Below, piece by piece: positions 47,585 through 56,850 of a stretch of DNA of 64,000 nucleotides (position 1 is its first letter; every line of letters starts with the position of its first letter). The notes below the pieces were generated by a model. That model was not told where the DNA came from and ran no database searches. It worked only from the letters and a program-made list of their open reading frames with translations. Source of the DNA: Gammaproteobacteria bacterium (GTDB lineage: Bacteria; Pseudomonadota; Gammaproteobacteria; PS1; Pseudothioglobaceae); the NCBI GenBank assembly GCA_029243595.1, contig JAQWRQ010000011.1, positions 1-64,000 on the forward strand. Direction: 5' to 3'. A program made the translations under genes and the position numbers.

Positions 47585-48856
47585 TTACTTACCAGTAAGC
47601 TTGATATAGCTATCAGCCAACGCCTCATAAATAGGCTGTGTAAATATTTGCTTAGAGATAAAGTTGGCAATAAAGGCAACAACCAAACCTGGAATGAGTA
47701 GGTGCAAACTAAGGGTCATTTCAAGAATCACAAAAACAGCTGTTAAAGGCGCTCTGACTACGGCGCTTAAGTAGGCGATCATTGCCATCACGATAATAAC
47801 TTGAGCATCTGTCTGTGTATAGAATCCAGCAGCCTCTGAGCCAATACCTGCACCAATTGAAATACTTGGCATAAACACACCACCTGGAATGGTGGAAGCA
47901 AAAGAGGTGAGGGTGGCGAAGTATTTCATCACGACAAAATCCAAACCTAAGGTTTTGTTGTTGAGTATTTGCAATACTTCATCGCGACCAGAGCCTGCGA
48001 TTTGACCTTGAGACAAGTAGTTAAAAACAGCGATAACCACCCCTAAAAATAAGGCAATAGTGATGACTCTAGCTCTGCTATGAGAGATAAATTTATTAAT
48101 AAGATATAAGGTTAATTTAGAAAACAACCCACCCAATACACCAGTAATAATAGCCAAAGGTACGAGTTGCCAGATTAAGGTTAAATCAAATGAGTGTGAA
48201 GATAGATCGGTTAAATAGGCACTATTGCCACGATAGATAACAGCAAACCAATACACCACAGCACTAACAATGGCGATTAATACTAACGCTTGTTTTTTTA
48301 GTTTTCTACCAATCTCTTCATAGGCAAATAATACGCCAGCAATTGGCGCATTAAAGGCCACAATAAGGCCGGCACTACCGCCAATAGCGATCAAAGCATG
48401 GATTAAAAACTTTCGATTAAGCTTTAGAAGGCGATTGAATCCATAAAAAATTGAACCACCAATGTGAATACTAGGGCCTTCAATACCGATAGGCGCACCA
48501 CCCAGCATGGCTAAAAAGATAAAGCCGATTTTGCCAAGCGCAATTCGAAATGAAAGTAGCTGCTCACGAATGCCTTTATTGCGAGAATCGGTTGCAGCAA
48601 TTAGTTGCGGAATGCCACTGCCTTGTACATAATGGCAGTAATATTTTGCAATATAGATAATCCCCACAAAAACAATCGGCGTAATAACAAGACTCAGGTA
48701 GGGGGCGGTACCGATTAAGCTCTTAAAACTGTGTTGCGCATAGTCACTCACCTCTAAAAATAAAGTGATGATAACCACTGAGGCAATACTGGCTAGCAAT
48801 AATGATGCGTAGGTTTTAATCTCATTAGGGAATTGATGAGAGAGGTATCGACGCAT
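47585..48856 (-). CDS. ClC-family chloride channel/antiporter
   Basis: The 423-residue membrane protein has the ClC selectivity motifs GSGIPQ (near 79-84), GIEGPSIHIGG (near 123, including the gating Glu) and GGVFMPSISIGAGIGS (near 322). The C-terminal cytoplasmic CBS domains are absent, as in bacterial ClcA. It is probably a chloride/proton exchanger because the gating Glu is present; the exact transport mode cannot be seen. The gene is 0 nt from cysM upstream and forms the end of hom-thrC-cysM-clc. Confidence 0.93.
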   Translation of the reverse strand: MRRYLSHQFPNEIKTYASLLLASIASVVIITLFLEVSDYAQHSFKSLIGTAPYLSLVITPIVFVGIIYIAKYYCHYVQGSGIPQLIAATDSRNKGIREQLLSFRIALGKIGFIFLAMLGGAPIGIEGPSIHIGGSIFYGFNRLLKLNRKFLIHALIAIGGSAGLIVAFNAPIAGVLFAYEEIGRKLKKQALVLIAIVSAVVYWFAVIYRGNSAYLTDLSSHSFDLTLIWQLVPLAIITGVLGGLFSKLTLYLINKFISHSRARVITIALFLGVVIAVFNYLSQGQIAGSGRDEVLQILNNKTLGLDFVVMKYFATLTSFASTIPGGVFMPSISIGAGIGSEAAGFYTQTDAQVIIVMAMIAYLSAVVRAPLTAVFVILEMTLSLHLLIPGLVVAFIANFISKQIFTQPIYEALADSYIKLTGK

Positions 48857-49762
48857 TTATGATTCGGCGGTAAACAACCCCGTTGAAAGGTAGCGATCCC
48901 CTCGATCGCATACAATGGTGACAATAGTAGCATTATTCACTTGTTGTGAAAGTTCAATTGCCGCTGATACTGCGCCACCAGAAGACACGCCTGCAAAGAC
49001 ACCTTCTTGGGTGGCTAAATCACGTGTGGCTTGCTCAGCAGAGAGTTGTGAAACGTCCATCATTGTATCGACTTTAGAGGCATCAAAAATCTTAGGTAGG
49101 TAGGCTTTTGGCCAGCGACGAATGCCAGCAATTTTCGCACCATCTTCGGGCTGTACGCCAATAATTTGAACATCAGTATTTTTAGCTTTTAAACTGCTAG
49201 AGACACCCATAATTGTGCCTGTGGTCCCCATGGCTGAGACAAAATGTGTGATTTCACCATTAGTATCTTGCCAAATTTCTTCGGCCGTGGTGTTTACATG
49301 GGCATTTGGATTATCCATATTGGCAAATTGATCAAGTTGTTTGCCTTTGCCGTCTTTTTCCATTTGCTCGGCTAGGTCTCGCGCACCTTCCATGCCTTGT
49401 TCTTCAGTAACTAAAATAAGTTCAGCACCATAAGCTGCCATTGCATCGCGTCTTTCTTGTGAAAGGTTGTCTGGCATGATTAAAACCATTGTATAACCTT
49501 TAATCGCTGCTACCATGGCTAATGCAATGCCAGTGTTACCGCTAGTTGCCTCAATTAAGGTGTCGCCGGATGTGATTTCATCACGAGCTTCCGCTTGGGT
49601 GATCATGTTAAAGGCTGCACGATCTTTGACTGAACCTGCCGGGTTGTTGCCCTCAAGTTTGAGTAAGATGGTGTTGGTCGGGTTAGGGTTTAATCGCTGC
49701 AAGCGAACCAATGGCGTATTGCCAATGGTTTGATCGATGGTTGGATAATTATTTTTATTCAT
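48857..49762 (-). CDS. cysM: Cysteine synthase B (O-acetylserine / thiosulfate sulfhydrylase)
   Basis: CysM makes cysteine, or S-sulfocysteine from thiosulfate, by a PLP-dependent beta-replacement. The protein is 301 residues from ATG 49762. The PLP Lys is in GSVKDRAAFN (near 41-45); the substrate loop is EATSGNTGIALA and the phosphate loop GTTGTIMG. The motif DRGDRYLSTGLF near the C-terminus favours CysM over CysK. A TTG seven codons upstream would extend the frame with a repeat of MNKN, but it lies inside a hairpin and is not preferred. Use of thiosulfate would fit a Sox-type organism. Confidence 0.9.
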   Translation of the reverse strand: MNKNNYPTIDQTIGNTPLVRLQRLNPNPTNTILLKLEGNNPAGSVKDRAAFNMITQAEARDEITSGDTLIEATSGNTGIALAMVAAIKGYTMVLIMPDNLSQERRDAMAAYGAELILVTEEQGMEGARDLAEQMEKDGKGKQLDQFANMDNPNAHVNTTAEEIWQDTNGEITHFVSAMGTTGTIMGVSSSLKAKNTDVQIIGVQPEDGAKIAGIRRWPKAYLPKIFDASKVDTMMDVSQLSAEQATRDLATQEGVFAGVSSGGAVSAAIELSQQVNNATIVTIVCDRGDRYLSTGLFTAES

Positions 49763-49770
49763 AGTTTGTT

Positions 49771-49798
49771 TATTTTTATTCAAATCTGAATAAAAATA
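49771..49798. repeat. AT-only hairpin between thrC and cysM
   Basis: TTTTTATTCA (49773-49782) and TGAATAAAAA (49787-49796) pair perfectly around AATC. Two more A/T pairs extend this to a 12-bp stem (49771-49798). It lies between the thrC stop (49808) and the cysM ATG (49762), without a downstream T-run on the minus strand. Confidence 0.6.
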
Positions 49799-49807
49799 TT
49801 ATCCAGA

Positions 49808-50872
49808 TTACATGTTGCTTAGAATAGCGTCTCGCACCTCATCCATTACTGGATTGATGTTAATCATCTCGTCACTACACTGCGAGATCGCAGTATCAGG
49901 GTCTTTTAAGCCGTGACCGGTTAGTGTGCAGACGATTTTAGAGCCTTCAGGAATTTTCCCATTCTTAATGTCACGCATTGCGCCGGCAAGCGATGTGGCA
50001 GAAGCCGGCTCACAGAAAATACCTTCTTTTTCAGTCAGTAGTTTTTGTGCTGCTAGAATTTCTTCATCGGTTAGTGAGTCAAACCAGCCGTTTGATTCTT
50101 TTTCGACCTCGTGTGCTAAATCCCAGCTTTGAGGGTGACCAATGCGAATTGCTGTGGCAATGGTTTCTGGGTCGTCAATCATTTCACCTTTAATAAATGG
50201 TGCGGCACCTGCTGCTTGGTAACCTACCATTGTTGGTGTGGTGTTGGCTTTACCATCTTTATGATATTCTTTATAACCCATCCAATGTGCTGAGATATTA
50301 CCTGCATTACCCACTGGCAAGCAGTGGTAGTCTGGCGCATCACCAAGCTCTTCAATAATTTCAAAAGAAGCAGTTTTCTGACCTTGTAAACGGAATGGAT
50401 TAATTGAATTTACAATCGATACTGGCGCATGATCAGCCACTTCTTTAACTAAGCGCATGCCGTCATCAAAGTTACCTTTGATTTGAATAATGACTGCACC
50501 ATGAATCATCGCTTGAGCCAGTTTACCCAAAGCAATTTTTCCTTCAGGAATTAAAACAAAAGCCTTAATGCCGGCGCGCGCTGCATAAGCTGCAGCTGAA
50601 GCAGAAGTGTTGCCTGTTGAAGCGCAAATAATCGCTTTAGAGCCTGATTCTACTGCTTTAGTCACCGCCATGGTCATGCCACGATCTTTGAATGATCCGG
50701 TCGGATTTAAACCTTCGTATTTAACATAGATATCAACATCTTTACCTAGGGTTGTAGGAATATTCTCTAAACGAATTAGAGGTGTATTGCCTTCACCTAG
50801 GCTGATTAGTTTGGTTGAATCATCAACAGGCAGTCTGTCTTTGTAATTTTCAATTAGGCCAGTGTATCTCAT
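49808..50872 (-). CDS. thrC: Threonine synthase
   Basis: ThrC converts O-phosphohomoserine to threonine with PLP. The 354-residue protein is of the short class. It has SLGEGNTPLIRLENI (near 25-39), the PLP Lys in NPTGSFKDRGMTMAV (near 60) and ASTGNTSASAAAYAARAG. VGNAGNISAHWMGYKEYH follows. It stands 22 nt after hom and before cysM, so threonine and cysteine genes share a transcript. Confidence 0.96.
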   Translation of the reverse strand: MRYTGLIENYKDRLPVDDSTKLISLGEGNTPLIRLENIPTTLGKDVDIYVKYEGLNPTGSFKDRGMTMAVTKAVESGSKAIICASTGNTSASAAAYAARAGIKAFVLIPEGKIALGKLAQAMIHGAVIIQIKGNFDDGMRLVKEVADHAPVSIVNSINPFRLQGQKTASFEIIEELGDAPDYHCLPVGNAGNISAHWMGYKEYHKDGKANTTPTMVGYQAAGAAPFIKGEMIDDPETIATAIRIGHPQSWDLAHEVEKESNGWFDSLTDEEILAAQKLLTEKEGIFCEPASATSLAGAMRDIKNGKIPEGSKIVCTLTGHGLKDPDTAISQCSDEMININPVMDEVRDAILSNM

Positions 50873-50894
50873 AGTGTTTTATTAATCCTTAATA

Positions 50895-52172
50895 TTAATC
50901 TAGTGTTTCTACATGAATGATTTTAACAGTTTCTTGGATAAAATCATTTTTTTGAATTTCATTCACTGCCGCGTTTATCTCACCTGTTTTAACTTGGTTA
51001 GTAATAATTGCAATATGAGCATTATTTTGTGCGTCAATTTGTTTTTGAACAACTGCCTCTACACTGATATTGTGGCTGGCAAAAATTGCGGTAATATCAG
51101 CCAATACACCTGGCTTATCAGTCGCTAGCAAGCGTAAGTAAAAAATACTTTCAATCTCATCAACTGCTTGATGAGGCATTACTTCAAAAGATTGCCAGCC
51201 AAGAATATCGTCACTTACTGTACCTTTGATAATATCAACTAAATCTGCAATTACTGCACTGGCAGTGGCTTCATCACCCGCACCTGCGCCATAGTAAAGG
51301 GTTGGACCTACTGCATTGCCTTTAACCAATACAGCATTCATCACACCATCAACATTGGCCAATAGGCGTGTTTTTGGAATGAGTGTTGGGTGTACACGCA
51401 TTTGAATGCTGCCATTTGTTTGTTTGGCAATACCTAAGTGTTTAATTGAATATCCAAGCTCAGTAGCAAAGGTAACATCTTCGCCTTCGATTTTACTAAT
51501 GCCTTCGGTAGAAACTTTGTCAAACTGTAGTTCACAACCAAATGCAATAGAAGCTAGGATAGCTAATTTATGTGCTGCATCTATGCCTTCGACATCAAAA
51601 GTTGGGTCAGCTTCAGCGTAACCAAGCGCTTGCGCCTCTTTAAGAACATCGGCAAAATCTCTGCCTTTGTCACGCATTTCAGTCAGAATAAAGTTACCAG
51701 TACCATTAATGATGCCGGCTACCATTTCAACCTTATTGGCACTTAAGCCTTGCTCTAATGATTTTAAAATTGGGATACCGCCCGCAACTGCGGCTTCGAA
51801 TAACAAATGAACTTTGTTGTCTTTTGCGAGTGCTAATAGCTCATTGCCATGAGTTGCGATCAGCGCTTTATTAGCAGTAATAACATGCTTTCCGTTGATA
51901 ATCGCAGCTTCAACCAGTTCTTTGGCTAAACCTGTGCCACCCATTAACTCTAAAACAACATCGATATCAGCGTTGTTTACAATCGAAAAAGGGTCTTGAG
52001 TTAGCTCAAGATTATCAGTTGGGCAAATGCGTGATTGGTTAATGTCTCTAACAGCTGCATGCGTGACTTTAATGCTCGCACCACCACGGCGAGAAATCTC
52101 ATTTTGATTTTTGTTAAGAACGTTTACAACGCCACCACCAACGGTGCCTAAGCCTAGTATTCCAATATTCAC
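50895..52172 (-). CDS. hom: Homoserine dehydrogenase
   Basis: Hom reduces aspartate semialdehyde to homoserine. The 425-residue monofunctional protein has the NAD(P) loop GILGLGTVGGGVVNVL (4-19), TANKALIATHG, and the substrate segment GTGNFILTEM with GYAEADPTFDVEGIDAAHKL. The C-terminal ACT domain (LLATDKPGVLADITAIFASHN near 347-367) should give feedback by threonine. An extended -10 promoter lies upstream. Confidence 0.96.
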   Translation of the reverse strand: MNIGILGLGTVGGGVVNVLNKNQNEISRRGGASIKVTHAAVRDINQSRICPTDNLELTQDPFSIVNNADIDVVLELMGGTGLAKELVEAAIINGKHVITANKALIATHGNELLALAKDNKVHLLFEAAVAGGIPILKSLEQGLSANKVEMVAGIINGTGNFILTEMRDKGRDFADVLKEAQALGYAEADPTFDVEGIDAAHKLAILASIAFGCELQFDKVSTEGISKIEGEDVTFATELGYSIKHLGIAKQTNGSIQMRVHPTLIPKTRLLANVDGVMNAVLVKGNAVGPTLYYGAGAGDEATASAVIADLVDIIKGTVSDDILGWQSFEVMPHQAVDEIESIFYLRLLATDKPGVLADITAIFASHNISVEAVVQKQIDAQNNAHIAIITNQVKTGEINAAVNEIQKNDFIQETVKIIHVETLD

Positions 52173-52209
52173 GCGTGTTAAATCCTGTCTATGAATGATA
52201 AAGGTTTAA

Positions 52210-52218
52210 ATTATACCA
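52210..52218 (-). promoter_or_regulatory. Extended -10 promoter of hom-thrC-cysM-clc
   Basis: On the minus strand TGGTATAAT (52218 to 52210) is a perfect extended -10 (TGnTATAAT). It lies 37 nt before the hom ATG, in the 91-bp gap after rppH. No -35 of note is seen, as expected for this promoter class. Confidence 0.6.
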
Positions 52219-52263
52219 ATAGGGTCTTGATATAAGGTGGCTTATCTACCTATTTATAAGACT

Positions 52264-52803
52264 TTATTGGTTGAGTGTAATGGCCACACATTTGAGTGGG
52301 CGAGAGTACTGTGATGGGATTTTGTGTTGGTTGTTAAACAGCACTGGGGCTAAAGATTTAAGCATGTCTTCATAAATCATTTTTTTAAACTCAATCACTT
52401 CTTCGATTGGATGCCAGTAATCTACCCATTCCCAGTCATCAAATTCGATATCTGAGTGAGTGTCAAGCTTGATATTGCTTTCATCACTAGTGAGTTTTAG
52501 TAAAAACCAAACTTGCTTTTGCCCAACACAAATTGGCTTTTGTTTGCGCCTGATGTGATAGTCGGGTAGGTCGTAACGCAGCCATTTTGGGGTTTTTGCT
52601 ATTACCTCAACATGCTCTGGAGAAAGGCCTATTTCTTCATCAAGCTCTCGAAACAAAGCCTCAATTTCACTCTCGCCTTTGTCAATACCACCTTGTGGTA
52701 ACTGCCAAGCTTCTTGTTGATAACGTTTGGCTAAGAGGATTTGTTGTTTGTCATTAGTAATGACGATACCAACATTGGCTCTGTAGCCTTCAGAGTCTAT
52801 CAT
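52264..52803 (-). CDS. rppH: RNA pyrophosphohydrolase
   Basis: RppH removes pyrophosphate from the 5' end of mRNAs and starts their decay. The 179-residue Nudix protein has the full Nudix box at residues 38-60 (G38, E44, R52-E53, E56-E57, G59) preceded by WQLPQGG. The N-terminus MIDSEGYRANVGIVI is characteristic of RppH. It follows a Bax-inhibitor-1 family gene by 20 nt; the usual neighbour ptsP is not present. Confidence 0.95.
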   Translation of the reverse strand: MIDSEGYRANVGIVITNDKQQILLAKRYQQEAWQLPQGGIDKGESEIEALFRELDEEIGLSPEHVEVIAKTPKWLRYDLPDYHIRRKQKPICVGQKQVWFLLKLTSDESNIKLDTHSDIEFDDWEWVDYWHPIEEVIEFKKMIYEDMLKSLAPVLFNNQHKIPSQYSRPLKCVAITLNQ

Positions 52804-52823
52804 GTTATTGAATTTTTACCGAT

Positions 52824-53492
52824 CTAGTCGTCACCAGAAAACGCACCTAGGATGTGTAAAAGGCTTGTAAACATATTGTGTAATGCCAGATACAAGCCAA
52901 CCGTAGCTACGATGTAGTTAGTTTCGCCACCATTAATGATAGATGACATTTGACTCAACATGTAAGCACCCATAATCAACACAACTGCGAATGACATAAA
53001 TAGGCTAAAACCTGATGATTCAATAAAGAAGAAGTTAATAATTGATAAAACAATAATGCCAATCATGGCAAAAAAGATCATGCCATTTAAAAAGCTAAAG
53101 TCTTTTTTAGTATTTTGTGCGTAGAAACTAATGGCAAAAAATGAAACACCTGTACCGGTTAAGGCTTGAAATACTAAGTCTGCACCATTTGGCATGGCTA
53201 AGTAATGAGTCAGCATAGGACCAATTGAATAACCAAGTAAGCCAGCAATAGCAAAAGCGGTTAATATGCCATTGTTACTGTTTTGCGTTTTAGGAAGAAC
53301 AAACCAAATAACTGCAATGGCAGCGATTGAGCTGATTATCGCTGAGCCAAAACCAGCGCCTGAAGCAATCGAAAACCATGAGGCTAAGCCACCAAACACC
53401 AGTGTGTAAGATAGTAGTTTCATGGTATCTGATAAAACTTTGTTTTTAACTTTGATGTTGCCAATGGCAGTTGTTGTTGAAAATGTGCTCAT
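52824..53492 (-). CDS. Bax inhibitor-1 / YccA family membrane protein
   Basis: The 222-residue protein has seven predicted membrane segments after a short polar N-terminus. The family core pattern is present: LSYTLVFGGLASWFSIASG, NGADLVFQALTGTGVSFFAI and a YLALHNMFTSLLHILGAFSGDD end. Bacterial BI-1 proteins (YccA, YbhL, YetJ) are linked to FtsH control or pH-sensitive calcium leak; the acidic end may matter. It starts behind AGGA and is divergent from murD. Confidence 0.88.
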   Translation of the reverse strand: MSTFSTTTAIGNIKVKNKVLSDTMKLLSYTLVFGGLASWFSIASGAGFGSAIISSIAAIAVIWFVLPKTQNSNNGILTAFAIAGLLGYSIGPMLTHYLAMPNGADLVFQALTGTGVSFFAISFYAQNTKKDFSFLNGMIFFAMIGIIVLSIINFFFIESSGFSLFMSFAVVLIMGAYMLSQMSSIINGGETNYIVATVGLYLALHNMFTSLLHILGAFSGDD

Positions 53493-53556
53493 GATTTATT
53501 CCTATAAATTAAAAGTGTAAAATACTACTATTTTATACCGAAAATTAAATAAAAGC

Positions 53557-54855
53557 ATGAAACTGGTTTTAGGTCTTGGTGATACGGGTTTATCGATTGC
53601 TCGCTTCTTGTCGAAGCAAAATATTGCTTACAGGATAGCTGATAGTCGGTCCCAACCCCCGTCTTTGCCTGATTATTTGGCAGAATCTCTCAGTTCAGAG
53701 CTTGTATTAGGTGATTGGTCGCAAGATTTATTAATCGATATTGATGAAGTTTTTATCAGCCCTGGTATTGCACAAACACAAGCGATTGTTGTGTGGGCGA
53801 GAGAAAAAGGTATACCAGTTATTAGTGATATTGAGTTATTTTCACGCTATGCTACAGCACCAATTATTGGCATTACTGGCTCAAATGGCAAATCAACGGT
53901 TACTCAGTTATTAGGTGAAATGATTGCTAATGAAGGTAAGAAAGTAACAATTGGTGGCAATATTGGCAAACCCGCACTTGAGTGTTTGAGTGACGATGTT
54001 GAGTATTATGTCTTGGAGCTTTCTAGTTATCAGCTGGATTACACGCAGAATTTAAATTTGTTGACAGGGGTGGTGCTTAATATCACTCCAGATCATCTTG
54101 ATCGATACGGTAGTTTTTCAGAATATACCGATTCAAAACTTAGTTTGTATAAGCACTGCCAACATTTGGTAGTAAATATTGATGAATCACTAATCCCTCA
54201 AAAAAAATCAGCCAAGCATTTTGGTGTAAATATGCCAAAGCAGCCCACTGATTTTGGCACAGTCACTTGCCACGGTAGTTGTTACTTTTTAAAGGGTGAT
54301 GACGTGTTATTGTATGTGGGTGATATGCAACTCATTGGTGATCACAATGTCACTAATGTATTGGCAGCACTTGCTTTAGGTGATCAAATTGGGCTGAATG
54401 CAGATTTGATGGTTGAGAGTATTAAGGCTTTTAAAGGGCTTGAACACCGCCTTGAATGGGTAACAAAAAAACAAGGCGTTGATTATTACAACGATTCAAA
54501 AGCCACCAACGTTGTTTCTACCATTAAAGCTTTGAATGCACTCATTTATCGACATGAAAATATTGTACTTATTGCCGGCGGTATTGCTAAACAAGAAGAT
54601 TACTCGACTTTATTTGAATTGATTGACAAAGATGTGGTTGGCGTAGTGTTGATTGGGCAAAGCGCACAAACGCTTGGCGAAGGTATTGAGAAATCAATAG
54701 TGAGTTATGCTGATTCAATGGATGAAGCAGTTAGCTTGGCGGCTAATATGTTAAATGACGGCGTGGTGTTGCTATCGCCAGCTTGTGCGAGTTTTGATAT
54801 GTTTGATAATTTTGAAGTGCGAGGTGATGCGTTCAAGAAGGCTATTCTTGGATAA
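53557..54855 (+). CDS. murD: UDP-N-acetylmuramoylalanine-D-glutamate ligase
   Basis: MurD adds D-glutamate to UDP-MurNAc-L-Ala. The 432-residue ligase has the ATP loop GITGSNGKSTVTQLL (near 107-121), LELSSYQLDY, LDRYGSFSEYTDSKLSLY and YYNDSKATN near the C-terminal domain. It stands outside any dcw cluster, alone between the BI-1 gene and miaA. The ATG at 53557 has no ribosome-binding site. The 3' end overlaps miaA by 14 bp. Confidence 0.96.
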   Translation: MKLVLGLGDTGLSIARFLSKQNIAYRIADSRSQPPSLPDYLAESLSSELVLGDWSQDLLIDIDEVFISPGIAQTQAIVVWAREKGIPVISDIELFSRYATAPIIGITGSNGKSTVTQLLGEMIANEGKKVTIGGNIGKPALECLSDDVEYYVLELSSYQLDYTQNLNLLTGVVLNITPDHLDRYGSFSEYTDSKLSLYKHCQHLVVNIDESLIPQKKSAKHFGVNMPKQPTDFGTVTCHGSCYFLKGDDVLLYVGDMQLIGDHNVTNVLAALALGDQIGLNADLMVESIKAFKGLEHRLEWVTKKQGVDYYNDSKATNVVSTIKALNALIYRHENIVLIAGGIAKQEDYSTLFELIDKDVVGVVLIGQSAQTLGEGIEKSIVSYADSMDEAVSLAANMLNDGVVLLSPACASFDMFDNFEVRGDAFKKAILG

Positions 54856-55759
54856 AGCTCATCGCAGCTTCAACATCGCTTTTTTCTAAAAACAATGCAT
54901 TTTCTTCACCATTTAACCAAGTGCTTTGGCGTTTACACAGTTGGCGTGTGGCGATAATAGCCAGCTCAATCATGGTGTCTTGATCAATATCTCCATTTAG
55001 GTGTTGCCAAGCTTGTCGATACCCTACACAACGAATAGAGGGTAAGTCCTCATGTAGATTTGGATTTTGTTTGAGCTGTTCAACTTCGGCCAAAAATCCA
55101 TCATCTATCATTGATAAAAAACGTTTTTCAATTCGTTGGTGTAGTTCATTACGTGACGGCATAAGGATGATTTTTTTAATAGGAAAGTTCAGCCCTTGTT
55201 GTTTATTACCTTGTAAGTCGCTTAGAGTTTTCCCACTAATATCAAACACTTCTAACGCACGTGTAACGCGCTGAGCATCATTTGGGTGAATGCGTTCAGC
55301 TGCCTTTGGGTCGATTTTCTTTAAGTCGTCATGCAGTGTGGCGCTGCCTTTTTCTTTTAACAGCTGGTTAAATTTCTCTCTTGACTCGGTGGTTGACTTT
55401 GGCAAACGAGATAAACCATATTCAAGTGCATGAAAGTAAAACGAGGTGCCACCCACTAAGATTGGGGTTTCATCATTATCAAAAGCCAGTTGTATTTGTG
55501 CTTTGGCATCTTTGGCGAAATCATGGGCTGAATAAGATTCTTCCGGTTCGCAAATGTCAATTAAATGATGAGGGTATTTTTCTAAAGTTTTGCTGTCTGG
55601 TTTGGCAGAACCGATATTCATACCTTTGTAAATGAGTGCAGAGTCTACACTGATTAACCGTGCTTTAAATTTGTGACTAAGTTCGATAGCCAAATCAGTT
55701 TTTCCTGAGGTGGTAGGGCCCATTAAAAATACAACGGTCTTGTCTATTGATTGTGTCAT
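54842..55759 (-). CDS. miaA: tRNA dimethylallyltransferase
   Basis: MiaA adds an isopentenyl group to A37 of tRNAs reading UNN codons. The 305-residue protein has GPTTSGKTDLAIELS (near 14-28), SVDSALIYKGMNIGSAKP, DICEPEESYSAHDF and VGGTSFYFHAL. The C-terminal part has SIRCVGYRQAWQHL. mutL and hfq, its usual companions, are absent here. Confidence 0.95.
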   Translation of the reverse strand: MTQSIDKTVVFLMGPTTSGKTDLAIELSHKFKARLISVDSALIYKGMNIGSAKPDSKTLEKYPHHLIDICEPEESYSAHDFAKDAKAQIQLAFDNDETPILVGGTSFYFHALEYGLSRLPKSTTESREKFNQLLKEKGSATLHDDLKKIDPKAAERIHPNDAQRVTRALEVFDISGKTLSDLQGNKQQGLNFPIKKIILMPSRNELHQRIEKRFLSMIDDGFLAEVEQLKQNPNLHEDLPSIRCVGYRQAWQHLNGDIDQDTMIELAIIATRQLCKRQSTWLNGEENALFLEKSDVEAAMSFIQE

Positions 55760-55801
55760 AAAGGCTTTAAATTACTAAGCATTAAGAGATATAACCTATA
55801 T

Positions 55802-55807
55802 TATAAT
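55802..55807 (+). promoter_or_regulatory. -10 box for the ferredoxin reductase-bolA-mltD run
   Basis: TATAAT lies 33 nt before the ATG at 55840, with no good -35 at the right distance. It is the only good -10 on the plus strand in the gap between miaA and the reductase gene. Confidence 0.4.
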
Positions 55808-55839
55808 GACGGCTACTTAAATTTATTAGATATAAATGC

Positions 55840-56850
55840 ATGTTTACAATTGAAAATCAAGCGACTGGAAAGTTTTTTAGAACCGATGGCAATAGTCCTA
55901 TTTTGGATGATGCACTAATCCATGGGTTGAATTTTCCTTACGGTTGTCAAAAAGGTTTTTGTGGTAAATGTAAAGCTACTATTACCGAAGGCGAGGTTGA
56001 TTACGAAGGCGATATACCGAATGGCATTACCCCAGAAGAAGTGGCCGATGGTATGGCGTTATTGTGCCAGTGTAGAGCTATATCTGATGTGTCACTTGTG
56101 GTGGATGAGTTAGACAGTGTAGCTGATATTGAAGTGAGAAACCTACCGTGTAAGGTAGAAAGCATCAATCGTTTGAATCATGACGTTACTCAAATATTTT
56201 TAAAGATTCCCGGTTCTGAGTCATTGCAATATTTAGCAGGTCAATATATTGATTTAATTCATCCTAATTTTGAACCACGTGCTTTTTCAATTGCCAACGC
56301 GCCAACAAACTCAAGTTTGATTGAATTACACGTACGTCAAATAGAAAATGGAAAATTTACTAATTTTGTTTTCAATGGGTTGGAAGAAAAATCGTTACTT
56401 CGAATTGAAGGTCCAAAGGGTGATTTCTTCTTTAGAGAAGACAGTAAAAAACCAGTTATTTTAGTAGCAGGTGGTACGGGATTAGGGCCTATTAAGTCAA
56501 TTGTTGAGCATGCAATTGCCACTAAGTTAAATCGTAAAATCTACCTATATTGGGGTGTGAGAGACGAAGTTGATCTATACATGGACTTGCCAAAACAGTG
56601 GGCGGCTGAATATGATAATATTCATTTTGTCCCAGTTTTATCCGAACCTAATGATGCGTGGCAAGGTAGGACAGGATTTGTGCATGAGAGTGTTTTAAAA
56701 GATTTTGATGACCTTACTGGTTATGAAATTTATGCCTGCGGACCGCCAGAGATGGTTAAGTCGGCTGCCAATACTTTTGTAGATCAAGGTATGATTAAAG
56801 ATAACTTCTTTTCTGATGCCTTTGTGTTTGCCTTTACTGGAAAAAAATAA
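55840..56850 (+). CDS. NAD(P)H-flavin reductase with N-terminal 2Fe-2S ferredoxin domain
   Basis: The 336-residue protein has a plant-type ferredoxin domain with ligands C36, C41, C44 (YGCQKGFCGKCKATI) and C76 (LLCQCRAI). A FAD domain with RAFSIANAP (near 147) and an NAD(P) domain with VAGGTGLGPIKSIVEHA and IYACGPPEMVKSAANTF follow. This is the layout of CDP-6-deoxy-delta-3,4-glucoseen reductases and oxygenase reductases. Its electron acceptor is unknown. bolA overlaps its stop codon by one base, hinting at a link to Fe-S or thiol redox. Confidence 0.88.
   Translation: MFTIENQATGKFFRTDGNSPILDDALIHGLNFPYGCQKGFCGKCKATITEGEVDYEGDIPNGITPEEVADGMALLCQCRAISDVSLVVDELDSVADIEVRNLPCKVESINRLNHDVTQIFLKIPGSESLQYLAGQYIDLIHPNFEPRAFSIANAPTNSSLIELHVRQIENGKFTNFVFNGLEEKSLLRIEGPKGDFFFREDSKKPVILVAGGTGLGPIKSIVEHAIATKLNRKIYLYWGVRDEVDLYMDLPKQWAAEYDNIHFVPVLSEPNDAWQGRTGFVHESVLKDFDDLTGYEIYACGPPEMVKSAANTFVDQGMIKDNFFSDAFVFAFTGKK

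Noticed and set aside
49763-49783. TTG start giving cysM seven extra residues that repeat MNKN
   Set aside because: The codon lies in the loop of the AT hairpin and the ATG at 49762 already gives the family length.
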